64,000 bases of DNA, taken from the NCBI RefSeq assembly GCF_000018685.1, contig NC_010001.1:1876001-1940000 (forward strand). The letters run 5' to 3'. This document shows, in pieces, positions 1-8,625 of the stretch. The notes beneath the pieces were generated by a model. It was not told where the DNA came from, did not search any database, and was given only the letters and a program-made list of their open reading frames with translations. How positions within the stretch are numbered: the stretch's first letter is position 1; every line of letters begins with the position of its first letter. The DNA is from Lachnoclostridium phytofermentans ISDg. GTDB taxonomy: Bacteria > Bacillota > Clostridia > Lachnospirales > Lachnospiraceae. The translations under genes were made by a program, and so were the position numbers.

Positions 1-290
1 GTCCTAATGTGGATTTAGATTTAAAGGTAGCAGTTGTAGCACCAAATGGTAATTTTGTTTCTTATTGTGGTATGTGGTTTGATAAAGAGGCAGGATATGC
101 AGTCATCGAACCTGTAGCTACAGATCCCCAATATCGAAAGATGGGGTTAGGCAAGGCAGCGGTTCTAGAAGGAATACGACGTGTTGGAGAAAAAGGTGCA
201 AAAACTGCATTGGTCGGTTCTTCTCAACAATTCTATTATAGTATTGGTTTACGTCCTTATGCTTCGTCTACTTTATGGAGAAAAAAATAG
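1..290 (+). CDS. GNAT acetyltransferase, C-terminal part (cut by window start)
   Basis: The reading frame is open to the left edge of the window, so the true start lies upstream; a GTG at position 9 is only an internal codon. The visible 95 or so residues carry the second half of a GNAT fold: a beta strand ending in 'EPVATDPQYRKMGLGKAAV', which is the acetyl-CoA pyrophosphate loop (R/Q-x-x-G-x-G/A), followed by a helix and 'FYYSIGLRP', the late 'Y...GF' motif. The family transfers an acetyl group from acetyl-CoA to an amine; the substrate cannot be told from this fragment. The frame ends in tandem stops (TAG TAA). Fold assignment is firm, function open. Confidence 0.8.
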   Translation, partial: PNVDLDLKVAVVAPNGNFVSYCGMWFDKEAGYAVIEPVATDPQYRKMGLGKAAVLEGIRRVGEKGAKTALVGSSQQFYYSIGLRPYASSTLWRKK

Positions 291-341
291 TAAGATAAGT
301 TATACACCGGCTGCCTATCGAAAGAAAACCAGGCCTCTTAA

Positions 342-452
342 GCTTCCGATTCGTTTGAATGGAATGAGTCAGTTTGTCGGGATTATCAGCGACATATTCC
401 TGAAATATTAGGTTATCAAGTATTACGTCCTGTAAAGAAAATTAATATTTGA
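342..452 (+). pseudogene. Possible remnant of an unidentified gene
   Basis: A short stretch in the same frame as the preceding acetyltransferase, without a start codon or ribosome binding site, reads ASDSFEWNESVCRDYQRHIP then EILGYQVLRPVKKINI and a stop. Its composition looks like real protein, and it follows in-frame stops, which suggests the decayed tail of a gene. I do not recognise the family, and it may be chance. Confidence 0.25.
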
Positions 453-582
453 AAAAATAAAAAAATAAATAATCTATAGAATGCCCTCATATATATGTAA
501 AATAATGGTGTATTAATCCTATTCACTAAATTATAATAAACGAAACTTTGATAGTAAATTATGTTATGTAGGGGGTATTAAG

Positions 583-1041
583 ATGTTAAGTAACAGAAAG
601 ATGAACCTTACTGAATTTGATGAAATGATGAAGTTAACATTTGAATTAATTAAAAGTCATTCAGACATAAAAGATTCAGAACAGGTAGACTGGAAAGGGC
701 AGGTACACGATTTATTACCAGATGGGTTAGAGAGCGAAGGAAATTACTTCTATACCTTTTTTGATGAGACGGATAGTATTGTTGGATATGCTTGGTGTGT
801 GGATAAAGAAGAGAATCTTCGACTAATCGCATACATTGGTGTTAAAAAGGAATATCAACGTAAAGGTTATGGTCTAGAAATCATGAGAACAGTTTGTGAC
901 TATGCCAAACAGGATGGAATCAATAAGATGGTATTAGGTGTTGAAAAAAATAACTTACCAGCTTATCAGTTGTATTTGAAAGAAGGATTTAATGTAGAAG
1001 GTGAAGAAGATATCCGATATATAATGATGAAGGAATTATAA
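583..1041 (+). CDS. GNAT family N-acetyltransferase
   Basis: A complete 152-residue single-domain GNAT protein. The central strand and pyrophosphate loop read 'IAYIGVKKEYQRKGYGLEIM' (Q-R-K-G-Y-G is the acetyl-CoA binding turn), and the C-terminal part 'LGVEKNNLPAYQLYLKEGF' has the N-x-x-A-x-x-x-Y-x-x-x-GF pattern of RimI-like members. The start is supported by a GTAGGGGG ribosome binding site just upstream. The substrate is unknown. It stands alone, with a likely terminator about 150 bases downstream. Confidence 0.85.
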   Translation: MLSNRKMNLTEFDEMMKLTFELIKSHSDIKDSEQVDWKGQVHDLLPDGLESEGNYFYTFFDETDSIVGYAWCVDKEENLRLIAYIGVKKEYQRKGYGLEIMRTVCDYAKQDGINKMVLGVEKNNLPAYQLYLKEGFNVEGEEDIRYIMMKEL

Positions 1042-1193
1042 TCCTCTTATCAAAATTATTACTCAATAAATTAATTCATTTCCCTAATTAATTATATGAG
1101 GGAAAGCAGAATTAGTCATCTTTAACAATGAGATTGAAATCAAGAAGTTATTGTTCGAGTCGAATGGATAAAGACAAATTAATAGCATTAGAA

Positions 1194-1236
1194 GAATCAC
1201 CAGCAAAGTACTGTTCTTTGTTGGTGATTCTTTTTA
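1194..1236 (+). terminator. Intrinsic terminator
   Basis: A 15-base stem (GAATCACCAGCAAAG pairing with CTTTGTTGGTGATTC, one G-U pair) with a short loop is followed by TTTTT. It most likely ends transcription of the GNAT gene at 583. The rest of the gap between that gene and the AraC gene (1042-1363) shows nothing else convincing. Confidence 0.7.
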
Positions 1237-1363
1237 TACATAATAAGAGAAAGCTCGTGATGAGTAATTTTATAGATCATTCTAGTAATTCTATAAATAC
1301 ATCGTGACTATTTTCTAGAATATATTAATAACAAAATAATAGAAAACAGCAATTATAGTTTTA

Positions 1364-2218
1364 CTATGTTGTATACATCATCTTAAACTCCGTAGGAGTG
1401 CAATTCTTAACAATCTTAAACATCCGTATAAAAGAAGATAGGCTACTAAAGCCACATTGCAATGCAACTTCGGTGATGGTAAGTTCATCATTCATTAAAA
1501 GGCTTTCTGCATAAGCAATTCTTTTATTATTAAGATATCGATAAAAGGATACATTGGTAAATTGTTTGAATAACCGGCTGAAGTGGTATTTGCTAAATCC
1601 AGAAAGATCTGAAATTTCATCAAGAGTTAAATTTTCACCGCAATGTTCATTTATGTAATTGCAAATAAATAAAAATCTCTCTGTATATTCGCGCTGTTTT
1701 GAATTTTTATTCCGAAAGTGTGCGTTTGGAGAGTAATTTCGTCCTATTAGAACAAATATTTCGATTAATTTGGAGTAGATGGAAGCCTCACTAAGAGTCG
1801 CTTCAGCAAAATATTCTTCTTTGATGGAAAGTAATAATTGACGGATTTTAACATGTGCAGATGGGGACTCTTCGGCTGTTATAAGAAGGGCTGGAGCAAT
1901 GAAGGATAAAGTCGTTTCTAATTCCCTCATCCCATAAAGCAGTGTAACATCCGCTTGAAAGATAAGGCGTTCCCCCATAGGCGGAGCTTCCATGCTGTGT
2001 ACTACTCCTGGATTTATGATTAGAATGTCACCTTCCCTTAGACAAAATACTGTTTTTGAACAGGCTACATGGTAATCGCTTTTCGTTGGCATTATAATTT
2101 CAAGAGGTATATGCCAATGACTCGGGTAGTTTTCGCATTCGTCATTCACATAGAGTCGCAATTTCGTATTGATCTTAAAGTTTACAATCTCTTTCATCCC
2201 ATGTAATGTTTCTATCAT
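1364..2218 (-). CDS. AraC-family transcriptional regulator with cupin sensor domain
   Basis: 284 residues. The N-terminal 140 residues look like an AraC-type cupin sugar sensor ('HIPLEIIMPTKSDYHVAC', 'LREGDILIINPGVVHSMEAPP'). The last 100 residues hold the two helix-turn-helix motifs: 'LTLDEISDLSGFSKYHFSRL' and 'LTITEVALQCGFSSLSSFIR', ending in the typical 'KNCTPTEFK'. It is transcribed away from the sugar ABC importer that begins at 2477, so it probably activates that operon in response to the transported sugar (inference from divergent placement). The 250-base spacer between the two would hold both promoters. Confidence 0.85.
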   Translation of the reverse strand: MIETLHGMKEIVNFKINTKLRLYVNDECENYPSHWHIPLEIIMPTKSDYHVACSKTVFCLREGDILIINPGVVHSMEAPPMGERLIFQADVTLLYGMRELETTLSFIAPALLITAEESPSAHVKIRQLLLSIKEEYFAEATLSEASIYSKLIEIFVLIGRNYSPNAHFRNKNSKQREYTERFLFICNYINEHCGENLTLDEISDLSGFSKYHFSRLFKQFTNVSFYRYLNNKRIAYAESLLMNDELTITEVALQCGFSSLSSFIRMFKIVKNCTPTEFKMMYTT

Positions 2219-2476
2219 GAATCAACCTATCCTCCATTTCGCAAATCGAGTCTTGTTAATAGATACCATATATTTACATATAAGATTATAACAATTTTAA
2301 ATTAAATTACAATCATATATGGGAAAAAATAGCAAGATTTCGTAGTTAAAAAGCAATTATTCGGATGAAAGGAATGTCTCAATTTGATATAGTAAAATCA
2401 CAAAAAGACATACATATTATGGAAAATATTTATACAATATTCCTAAAATATGTTGATTCTAGGAGGTAGGGTATCT

Positions 2477-3796
2477 ATGTTAAAGAGGAAAATATCAGCA
2501 CTAGTTCTTGTCGCAGCAATGACTTTTAGTTTACTAGCAGGATGTGGGAATAAATCTTCGGATACTTCCACAAACAAAACGGATGGGGTAGTTGAAATTA
2601 AGTGGATGTTTTGGGATGACTTATCGGCCACTCAGGACTTAATTACAAAAGGATACGCACAAGTAATTGAACGTTTTAATGAACAATATGCTGGAAGATA
2701 TCACTGTACACCGATTACTACAAATCTAGAGGAATATGATACGAAATTAAATGCATTAGTTGCTGCCAATAATTGTCCGGATGTATTTATCTGTAATCCA
2801 GGACCTAATTTAACGCAGTATGTGGAAAGTGGGACAGCAGCGGATCTAACGGATATTTTAAAGAAAAACGAATCAAAGTGGTATGAATCCTTTACAGAAG
2901 GTATTTTCGAGAGAATGACATACGATGGAAAAATTTATGCAGTTCCAACAAACTTTGCAGCAGCTTTAGTTTTTTATAATACAGAGATATTTGGAAAAAC
3001 AGGGGCTTCTGTTCCAACAACATTTACGGAGTGGATTGCTACCTGCAAAAAGATTCAAGATGCTGGATACACACCAATTTCTTGCTCAGCTGGTACCGCT
3101 TGGTGCTTATCGATGATTGCAGGCTATCTTTGTGATAGAGCTGGTGGACCAGATAATTTAATTGGAGTAAATACGGGCACTTTAGATTGGACGAGTGAAT
3201 CTTTTCTAAATGCTGGTGAAAAGTTAGTTGAATTATCAAAGTATTTTCAAAAAACAGCAGCAGGAGATTCGAATGATCAAGCAACTGCAGGTTTTTATAA
3301 CGGCGAAGCTGCCATGTTAGTACAGGGATCTTGGGCAATTGGCCAGATTAATGGTAACAATCCTGAGATGGAGCCAAAGTGTGGAGTATTTTCTTTCCCA
3401 GCAATCGAAGGTGGGGCTGATCCTAATCGTATGATTGTTAAAACGGATAATCTGGTTATGAGTTCAAAAACGAAAAATCAGGACGCTTGTATAGCTCTTA
3501 TGAAATGTTTTACAGACGAAACAGCACAGAAGTATACTGCCGAAGTTGGCGGAAAGATTCCAATTATTAAGGTTGATTTCGATAAAGAAAAAGCACCAGC
3601 ACAGCTTAGTTATGTTATGGATATCTTAACAAAATCGACTGGTACCCTTGGTTTTTATAATGAATCTTTAGCATCTGTAGAGGCAGGGGATACATTCGAT
3701 AATTCTATGGTTGACCTATTCCTCGGAAGTATTTCGGTAAATGAAGCATTCCAAAATGTTCAGGATTTCTATAAAGAGCATGTATGGAAAAAGTAA
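2477..3796 (+). CDS. Sugar ABC transporter substrate-binding lipoprotein
   Basis: 439 residues from the ATG at 2477, chosen over an in-frame ATG at 2450 because AGGAGGTAGGG lies just before it. The N-terminus is a lipoprotein signal with lipobox L-L-A-G-C. The mature part matches family 1 solute-binding proteins: 'VEIKWMFWDD', 'IERFNEQY', 'DVFICNPGPNL', 'YAVPTNFAAALVFYNTEIF' and 'NGEAAMLVQGSWAIGQI'. It would capture an oligosaccharide outside the cell and deliver it to the two permeases that follow. The specific sugar cannot be read from sequence. A strong hairpin separates it from the permease genes. Confidence 0.88.
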   Translation: MLKRKISALVLVAAMTFSLLAGCGNKSSDTSTNKTDGVVEIKWMFWDDLSATQDLITKGYAQVIERFNEQYAGRYHCTPITTNLEEYDTKLNALVAANNCPDVFICNPGPNLTQYVESGTAADLTDILKKNESKWYESFTEGIFERMTYDGKIYAVPTNFAAALVFYNTEIFGKTGASVPTTFTEWIATCKKIQDAGYTPISCSAGTAWCLSMIAGYLCDRAGGPDNLIGVNTGTLDWTSESFLNAGEKLVELSKYFQKTAAGDSNDQATAGFYNGEAAMLVQGSWAIGQINGNNPEMEPKCGVFSFPAIEGGADPNRMIVKTDNLVMSSKTKNQDACIALMKCFTDETAQKYTAEVGGKIPIIKVDFDKEKAPAQLSYVMDILTKSTGTLGFYNESLASVEAGDTFDNSMVDLFLGSISVNEAFQNVQDFYKEHVWKK

Positions 3797-3810
3797 GATA
3801 ATGGGAAGGC

Positions 3811-3836
3811 TGGGCTGTCGCGCTAGTGACAGCCCA
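3811..3836 (+). other. Intercistronic hairpin after the binding-protein gene
   Basis: TGGGCTGTC pairs perfectly with GACAGCCCA around an 8-base loop, in the gap between binding-protein and permease genes. No T-run follows, so it is more likely an mRNA-stabilising or partial-termination element that lets the binding protein be made in excess over the permeases, as is common in such operons (inference). Confidence 0.6.
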
Positions 3837-3889
3837 ACTTGGTAAAAAAATTAAGGCAGTTTACTTTTTTCAGATTAGGGGGGAATTGT

Positions 3890-4777
3890 TTGGATAAAAT
3901 CTTTCGAAATAAGTTAGCTATCATTTTATTTATAACACCTGCATTACTTTTGTTTACAGCAATCCTATTGATCCCAATATGCCAGTCTTTCTATTATTCC
4001 CTATGTGATTGGAATGCGTTAACGTCACCTAAATTTGTTGCTTTCGATAATTTTAAGCGACTCTTTTTAAAAGATAAGATTATGAGGACTGCCCTTAAAA
4101 ATTCTTTATTTTTTATGTTTTTTTCTGCTATTACGCAGCAGATATTGGGACTTATCCTTGCAGGAATATTAACTAATCTTAAGAGAGGTAGAAATCTATT
4201 TAAGAATATTTACTATCTACCGGCAGTACTGTCTTCCGCTGCACTTGGGTTGTTATGGTCTTTTCTTTTTAACCCGAAAATGGGTATTAACCAAATTCTA
4301 TCTTATTTTGGAGTGGAAGGTCCACTTTGGTTAATGGACACGAAAGGGTTTATTATTTTACCAATGTGGGTTATTGCCTTTGTTGCCTTATGGCAGTATA
4401 CAGGTACAACAATGATGCTTTACATGGCTCAGATTTCTGGAATATCGAAATCACTTTATGAAGCTTCCTACATAGATGGTGCAAGTAAATTTAAAAGTTT
4501 CTTTACTATCACCTTACCTTTAATAAAACCAATGGTAGCAACAACACTTTCTCTGAACTGTATTGGTTCCTTGAAGTTCTTTGATTTAGTTTATAATATG
4601 ACGCAAGGCGGGCCGAATCATAGAACAGACGTCTTAGCAACACATTTATATAATGAGGGCTTTCAATACTTTAAATATGGTTATGCCAATGCGATTGGAG
4701 TAGTTCTCTTATTGATGTGTCTCATTGTAACAGTTGTAATTAACCGAAGTATAAAAGTAAAGAATTATGAGATGTAG
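3890..4777 (+). CDS. Sugar ABC transporter permease (MalF/UgpA type)
   Basis: 295 residues from a TTG start at 3890, chosen because AGGGGGG stands seven bases upstream; an in-frame TTG at 3839 lacks such a site and lies against the upstream hairpin. About six membrane segments are visible, the first being 'LAIILFITPALLLFTAILLI'. The EAA loop that docks the ATPase is present ('EASYIDGASKFKSFFTITLP'). No ATPase gene occurs in the operon, which is normal for this class: a shared MsmK/UgpC-type ATPase elsewhere usually serves several importers. The stop codon is ten bases before the next permease start. Confidence 0.88.
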   Translation: MDKIFRNKLAIILFITPALLLFTAILLIPICQSFYYSLCDWNALTSPKFVAFDNFKRLFLKDKIMRTALKNSLFFMFFSAITQQILGLILAGILTNLKRGRNLFKNIYYLPAVLSSAALGLLWSFLFNPKMGINQILSYFGVEGPLWLMDTKGFIILPMWVIAFVALWQYTGTTMMLYMAQISGISKSLYEASYIDGASKFKSFFTITLPLIKPMVATTLSLNCIGSLKFFDLVYNMTQGGPNHRTDVLATHLYNEGFQYFKYGYANAIGVVLLLMCLIVTVVINRSIKVKNYEM

Positions 4778-4787
4778 GAGGTGTATG

Positions 4788-5615
4788 ATGAAACGATTAA
4801 AATTTAGTAATATCATCATCTATCTATTTCTATCTGTCTTTGCATTATTGTATGTTGTACCATTTTTGTGGATGATTTCAGTATCCTTTAAAACCAATGC
4901 AGAGGTTTTTACCAATCCTTTTAAATTACCTCAAGTATTTCAATGGAACAATTATTATGTTGCTTGGAATAGTGGTAAGTTAGGTGTAGCAACATTAAAT
5001 TCAATTATTGTATGTTTGATAACGTTACTTGCAAGTATGTTCATTGGTTCTATGGCTGCATTTGCAATTGCTAGAATGAGATGGAAATTAGCAAGACCAG
5101 CGATGACATATTTCCTTATTGGTATGATGATACCAGTTCATTGCGTTTTAATACCGTTGTTTATCCAGTTCTCAAAATTGAATTTAACAAATCATTTATT
5201 AGGATTAATTTTACCGTATATCACATTCTCTTTGCCAATGACAATTTTTATCATGACAAACTTTTTTAGAGGGATGTCATCCGAATTGTTTGAAGCGGCA
5301 TGTATTGATGGTTGCTCTATCTATCGGTGCTTTTTTCATATTGCATTGCCACTTGCAAGAACTGGATTATTTGTTACTGGATTAATGACGTTTGTGAACA
5401 ACTGGAATGAACTCTTAATGGCTATGGTATTTATTTCTGACGTACAAAAAAAGACTCTGCCAGTAACCTTAACTTATTTCGTTGGTCCGTATGCAACCAA
5501 TTATGTTCAGATGTTTGCAGCGATTGTTATTGCAATAGCACCGTCCATTCTAATCTATTGTTGTTTTAGTAATCAAATCGTAGATGGCTTGACACAAGGA
5601 GCAATTAAGGGGTAA
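4788..5615 (+). CDS. Sugar ABC transporter permease (MalG/UgpE type)
   Basis: 275 residues. Two adjacent ATG codons (4785 and 4788) follow AGGAGG at 4776-4781; the second gives the better spacing. The membrane segments and the EAA motif ('EAACIDGCSIYRCFFHIALP') place it in the second-permease class of carbohydrate importers. With the preceding permease it forms the channel for the sugar captured by the lipoprotein at 2477. It ends the operon; the next gene, at 5755, has its own ribosome binding site and lies 140 bases on. Confidence 0.88.
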   Translation: MKRLKFSNIIIYLFLSVFALLYVVPFLWMISVSFKTNAEVFTNPFKLPQVFQWNNYYVAWNSGKLGVATLNSIIVCLITLLASMFIGSMAAFAIARMRWKLARPAMTYFLIGMMIPVHCVLIPLFIQFSKLNLTNHLLGLILPYITFSLPMTIFIMTNFFRGMSSELFEAACIDGCSIYRCFFHIALPLARTGLFVTGLMTFVNNWNELLMAMVFISDVQKKTLPVTLTYFVGPYATNYVQMFAAIVIAIAPSILIYCCFSNQIVDGLTQGAIKG

Positions 5616-5754
5616 ATTCTCAAAATCTGAATCAAATAAATCCATACTACATAATTAATTCATTTCATTAAGGAAAATTATAAGAAGAAATAACTATACT
5701 TTTATGATAAAATAGATTTAAATCGAAATGAATTACGTTAGGAGAGAGAAATAG

Positions 5755-6096
5755 ATGAATGAGATTGATCAGTATATTCTTCAGTATCCATTGGAGCTTC
5801 AACATAAATTACAAGAGATAAGAAATATTATAAAAGAAGCAGCACCGGAAGCTACAGAGAAGATAAGTTGGAGAATGCCTACCTTTTATTTGAATGGTAA
5901 CTTAGTACATTTTGCTTTGCATAAAGCGCATATTGGTTTTTATCCTGGGGCAGAAGGGGTGGAACAATTTAAACATAAGCTTGGTGACTATAAATATTCA
6001 AAAGGAGCAATACAATTTCCGCTTAGCAAACCGCTTCCAAAAGAGCTGATTACTGAAATTGTAAAGTTTCGAGTGGTAGAAAATAATAACAAATAG
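5755..6096 (+). CDS. DUF1801 family protein
   Basis: 113 residues, complete, with GGAGAGAG before the ATG. Family traits visible are the start 'IDQYILQYPLELQHKLQEIR', 'APEATEKISWRMPTFYLNG', 'HIGFYPGAEGVEQF' and 'GAIQFPLSKPLPKELI'. DUF1801 proteins (YdhG-like) are small soluble proteins, sometimes named iron chaperones after the frataxin-like fold of a Bacillus member; the biochemical role is unsettled. Nothing in the surroundings narrows the function. Confidence 0.8.
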   Translation: MNEIDQYILQYPLELQHKLQEIRNIIKEAAPEATEKISWRMPTFYLNGNLVHFALHKAHIGFYPGAEGVEQFKHKLGDYKYSKGAIQFPLSKPLPKELITEIVKFRVVENNNK

Positions 6097-6212
6097 GCTA
6101 CTTATATGTTCGGATAGAGGAATAGTATTTTTTTCTGTAAGGAGATAAACTTCTTATGGAAAAAACATACCATTCTTCTTTTTTGTATTATTTTATAAAT
6201 GTATAAATTAAA

Positions 6213-6824
6213 GATGACCGAATATTAAATACTCCATTTGATAAAGAGATTACAGACCTAATGGAGGAAGAACTAACATCACAAGGTGTTCACCTATATC
6301 TAAATTCTGCAGTAACTGAAATTACAGAAAATAATGAAGTAAAAGCAATTGTGAATGGAAGTAAATTCATTCCTGTAGATATTGTTGTGATTGCGATTGG
6401 GGTACGGCCAAATACTGCGTTTTTAAAAGATACTGGAATAGAGATGTTACCAAATGGGGCGATTATTATAGATGAATATGGAAGAACAACGGTAAGAGAT
6501 CTCTATTCTGCAGGAGATTGTGCAACGGTACCTCATCAGCTATTAAAAAAACCTGCATACATTCCATTAGCAACTAGTGCGAATAAGCTTGGAAGATTAG
6601 TTGGAGAAAATATGAGTGGCGCTATGACCGCTTATCAAAAAACTTTAGGAACAATTTGTATTAAGGTATTAGATTTAGAAGCTGGTGCTACAGGACTTAC
6701 AGAAGAACAAGCCAAAAAACTTGGTATTAATTACGGCACTGCATTTGTTAACGATATGAATCAAGCAGGTTATTATCCAGGGCAGGAAAGCCCAAAAGAA
6801 AGGAATTGGGTCTTTTTATCTTAA
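6213..6824 (+). pseudogene. Internal fragment of an NAD(P)H/FAD-dependent disulfide oxidoreductase
   Basis: The frame from about 6213 reads DDRILNTPFDKEITDLMEEE and continues through an ATG at 6261 to 6824. It covers the NAD-binding half and second FAD contact of the CoA-disulfide reductase/NADH oxidase family: 'VDIVVIAIGVRPNTAFLKD', then 'DLYSAGDCATVPHQL' (the FAD-binding G-D motif) and 'PLATSANKLGRLVGEN'. The N-terminal FAD domain with the active cysteine (roughly 190 residues) is missing, and the C-terminal dimerisation domain breaks off after 'AGYYPGQESPKE'. It is therefore a decayed piece; the ATG at 6261 lacks a good ribosome binding site. Confidence 0.7.
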
Positions 6825-6843
6825 TTATATATCGTTACAATCA

Positions 6844-6972
6844 ATGGTTACAAAGAAACCAATATACCTTAAAGTATTTAAATCTAATCCTGCACGGAAC
6901 TTATATAGACGCTTTGGTTTTGAAACTTATGAAGAGACAGAATCGCATCATCTAATGGTTTTTAAACCATAG
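6844..6972 (+). pseudogene. C-terminal fragment of a GNAT acetyltransferase
   Basis: Forty-two codons read 'PIYLKVFKSNPARNLYRRF' then 'GFETYEETESHHLMVFKP' and a stop. This is the closing part of a GNAT domain (V-x-x-x-N-x-x-A-x-x-L-Y-x-x-x-GF). The N-terminal acetyl-CoA loop is absent. It sits twenty bases after the broken oxidoreductase fragment, so the region looks like a deletion scar joining two gene tails. Confidence 0.6.
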
Positions 6973-7170
6973 CAATTGTAAGGCTATGGTGGTTAAGTTT
7001 ACATAGTTCATTTGTATTTATTAAAATCTAAGTATTTTGTTATTCCTGTCTTAGAAAGTAAGATAATTTAGACATGTACTTGATTTACGTTTACGTATTT
7101 TGTATTATCGATTATAATTAATATAATGGTTAATCCAAATACATAACATTGGGAGGATGAATTATTCCAT

Positions 7171-8274
7171 ATGAGAATAGGAAGAATATTAAAAATAGTG
7201 AGCATAGTACTTGGTGTTATTTTCGTTGTGATTTTAAGTTATGTTGCTTATGTATTCCTGACTTATCATAGAATTGATGATAATCAAATATTAGAAAGTT
7301 ATACAAAAGGCGAGGTTAAAAAGCAGGAAGTGTCTCTTAATACTGAGTATTCAATTTTAACCTATAACATTGGTTTCGGTGCTTATTCTTCTGACTATAG
7401 TTTCTTTATGGATGGAGGAAAATTTTCCAGAGCATATAATAAGCAAGCAGCTATCGATAATATCAATGGCAGTATCAAGGTTGTCAAGAGCAAGGATACA
7501 GACTTTGTATTCATACAGGAAGTCGATCTTAAGGCTACTAGAAGTTATGGAGTGAATGAGAACGAGATGATTCTTGATGCATTTCAGGATATCTCTTCAG
7601 CATTTGCAGTTAACTACGATTCTCCTTATTTAATGTATCCAATATTAGAGCCACATGGGAAGTCAAAAGCAGGGATAAGTACAATATCTAAGTTTCGAAT
7701 CATAGATTCAGTAAGACGCAGTTTACCGATTGATACTTCAGTTTATAAACTTATTGATTTAGACAGATGCTATACAATATCAAGAATTAAGGTGGAGAAC
7801 GGAAAATACCTATGTCTTTATAATGTACATCTTTCGGCATATACTAAAGATGAAAGTATTGTAAAAAACCAGATAAAGATGTTAAGCGAGGACATGAAGA
7901 GTGATTTTGAGGAGGGTAATTATATTATCTGTGGAGGTGATTTTAACCAAGATCTATTAGGTGATTCTCCATCCATCTTTCACACTCCTACTTTGGAAGA
8001 GAATTGGGCAAAGCCATTTCCATCTCTTCTACTTCCATCCGGTATTACAGTTGCATATGATCTATTAAGTGATGAATTGAGAGGGAAGTTAACTCCTTCT
8101 TGCCGTAATGCGGATTCTCCATATATCAAAGAAACTTCTTTTGTTACAATGGTAGATGGTTTTTTAATCTCTACTAATGTACAGCTAAATAGTATAGAAA
8201 CAATTGACAATGGCTTTTTATACTCGGATCATAATCCAGTGATAATGAAGTTTCAGTTGATGCCTGTTAAGTAG
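7171..8274 (+). CDS. Membrane-anchored endonuclease/exonuclease/phosphatase-fold protein
   Basis: 367 residues. A single N-terminal membrane segment ('ILKIVSIVLGVIFVVILSYVAY') is followed by an extracellular EEP domain. Catalytic landmarks are visible: 'LTYNIGFG' (metal-binding Asn), 'DFVFIQEVD' (Glu), 'LYNVHLSAYT' (His), 'IICGGDFNQD' (D-x-N) and the final 'YSDHNPV' (D-H). The fold hydrolyses phosphodiester or phosphomonoester bonds in nucleic acids, inositol phosphates or sphingomyelin; the outside location argues for an extracellular substrate. The start is the ATG at 7171, with GGGAGG rather far upstream (about 14 bases). It stands alone. Confidence 0.8.
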   Translation: MRIGRILKIVSIVLGVIFVVILSYVAYVFLTYHRIDDNQILESYTKGEVKKQEVSLNTEYSILTYNIGFGAYSSDYSFFMDGGKFSRAYNKQAAIDNINGSIKVVKSKDTDFVFIQEVDLKATRSYGVNENEMILDAFQDISSAFAVNYDSPYLMYPILEPHGKSKAGISTISKFRIIDSVRRSLPIDTSVYKLIDLDRCYTISRIKVENGKYLCLYNVHLSAYTKDESIVKNQIKMLSEDMKSDFEEGNYIICGGDFNQDLLGDSPSIFHTPTLEENWAKPFPSLLLPSGITVAYDLLSDELRGKLTPSCRNADSPYIKETSFVTMVDGFLISTNVQLNSIETIDNGFLYSDHNPVIMKFQLMPVK

Positions 8275-8347
8275 TAAATTTTAAATATCATCGAATCCAC
8301 AATCATACAACAAATTCACATGAATACAATTTCTTTGCAAGAAAAAG

Positions 8348-8353
8348 TATAAT
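8348..8353 (+). promoter_or_regulatory. Probable -10 box of the argS leader transcript
   Basis: A perfect TATAAT stands 40 bases before the leader-peptide start codon. The -35 region (around 8324-8330, ATACAA) is weak. Transcription would start near 8360 and read through the leader peptide into argS. Confidence 0.5.
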
Positions 8354-8393
8354 GTGCTAGAATAACTAAAATATTTGGAAAGGAATGGCTATT

Positions 8394-8450
8394 ATGTTAA
8401 TAGGATTTTGCAATAGCTTAAGACGTAGAAGCAGACGTAGGCTCTTGTAA
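8394..8450 (+). CDS. Arginine-rich leader peptide of argS
   Basis: An 18-residue open frame, MLIGFCNSLRRRSRRRLL, has a good ribosome binding site (GGAAAGGA, nine bases before the ATG). Six of seven residues at positions 10-16 are arginine, coded by AGA, CGT and AGG. It is followed by alternative RNA hairpins and an intrinsic terminator, then argS. This is the classic layout of ribosome-mediated attenuation: shortage of Arg-tRNA would stall the leader ribosome at the arginine run and change the downstream fold. Sequence facts are direct; regulation is inferred. Confidence 0.75.
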   Translation: MLIGFCNSLRRRSRRRLL

Positions 8451-8464
8451 CGAAGCGTAAGAAA

Positions 8465-8537
8465 CGCATAGTTGCAAGAAAGGTACGTCTTGTTTCTATG
8501 CGGTCCTGTTACTATTAGACTTATCATCAGAACCGTA
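8465..8537 (+). promoter_or_regulatory. argS: Alternative RNA hairpins of the argS attenuator
   Basis: Two mutually exclusive pairings are visible. CGCATAG (8465-8471) pairs with CTATGCG (8496-8502), with an inner CAAGA/TCTTG stem. The overlapping stretch 8499-8508 can instead pair with 8528-8537 (core CGGTCCTG against CAGAACCG, one mismatch), which would capture the 5' side of the terminator stem. In addition, leader-coding AAGACGTA (8420-8427) can pair with TACGTCTT (8484-8491), tying the fold to ribosome position on the arginine codons. Which pairing dominates was not computed. Confidence 0.55.
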
Positions 8538-8580
8538 TTAGATTTTGCTATGATAGCAATCTTTTATGGTTCTTTTTTTA
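8530..8580 (+). terminator. argS: Attenuator terminator upstream of argS
   Basis: GAACC (8530-8534) pairs with GGTTC (8568-8572), and the stem continues inward with GATT/AATC and GCTA/TAGC around a TGA loop. A run of seven T follows at once, with a second T-run just after. It lies between the leader peptide and argS, so it can only act as a conditional terminator. An ATG inside it (8566), in frame with argS, is not the start. Confidence 0.75.
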
Positions 8581-8625
8581 TTCTTTTTTAGGAAATATTG
8601 CAAGATTATATTAGGAGGTTCAGAG

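Noticed and set aside
1128..1307. A 59-codon open frame after the GNAT gene
   Set aside because: It has no ribosome binding site and runs straight through the terminator stem at 1194-1230, which explains the sequence better.
6970..6995. CCATAG/CTATGG hairpin as a terminator after the GNAT fragment
   Set aside because: The stem is short and no T-run follows.
8566..8625. ATG at 8566 as the argS start
   Set aside because: It lies in the terminator stem, codes a Phe-rich run from the T-tract, and the AGGAGG at 8613 points to 8626.
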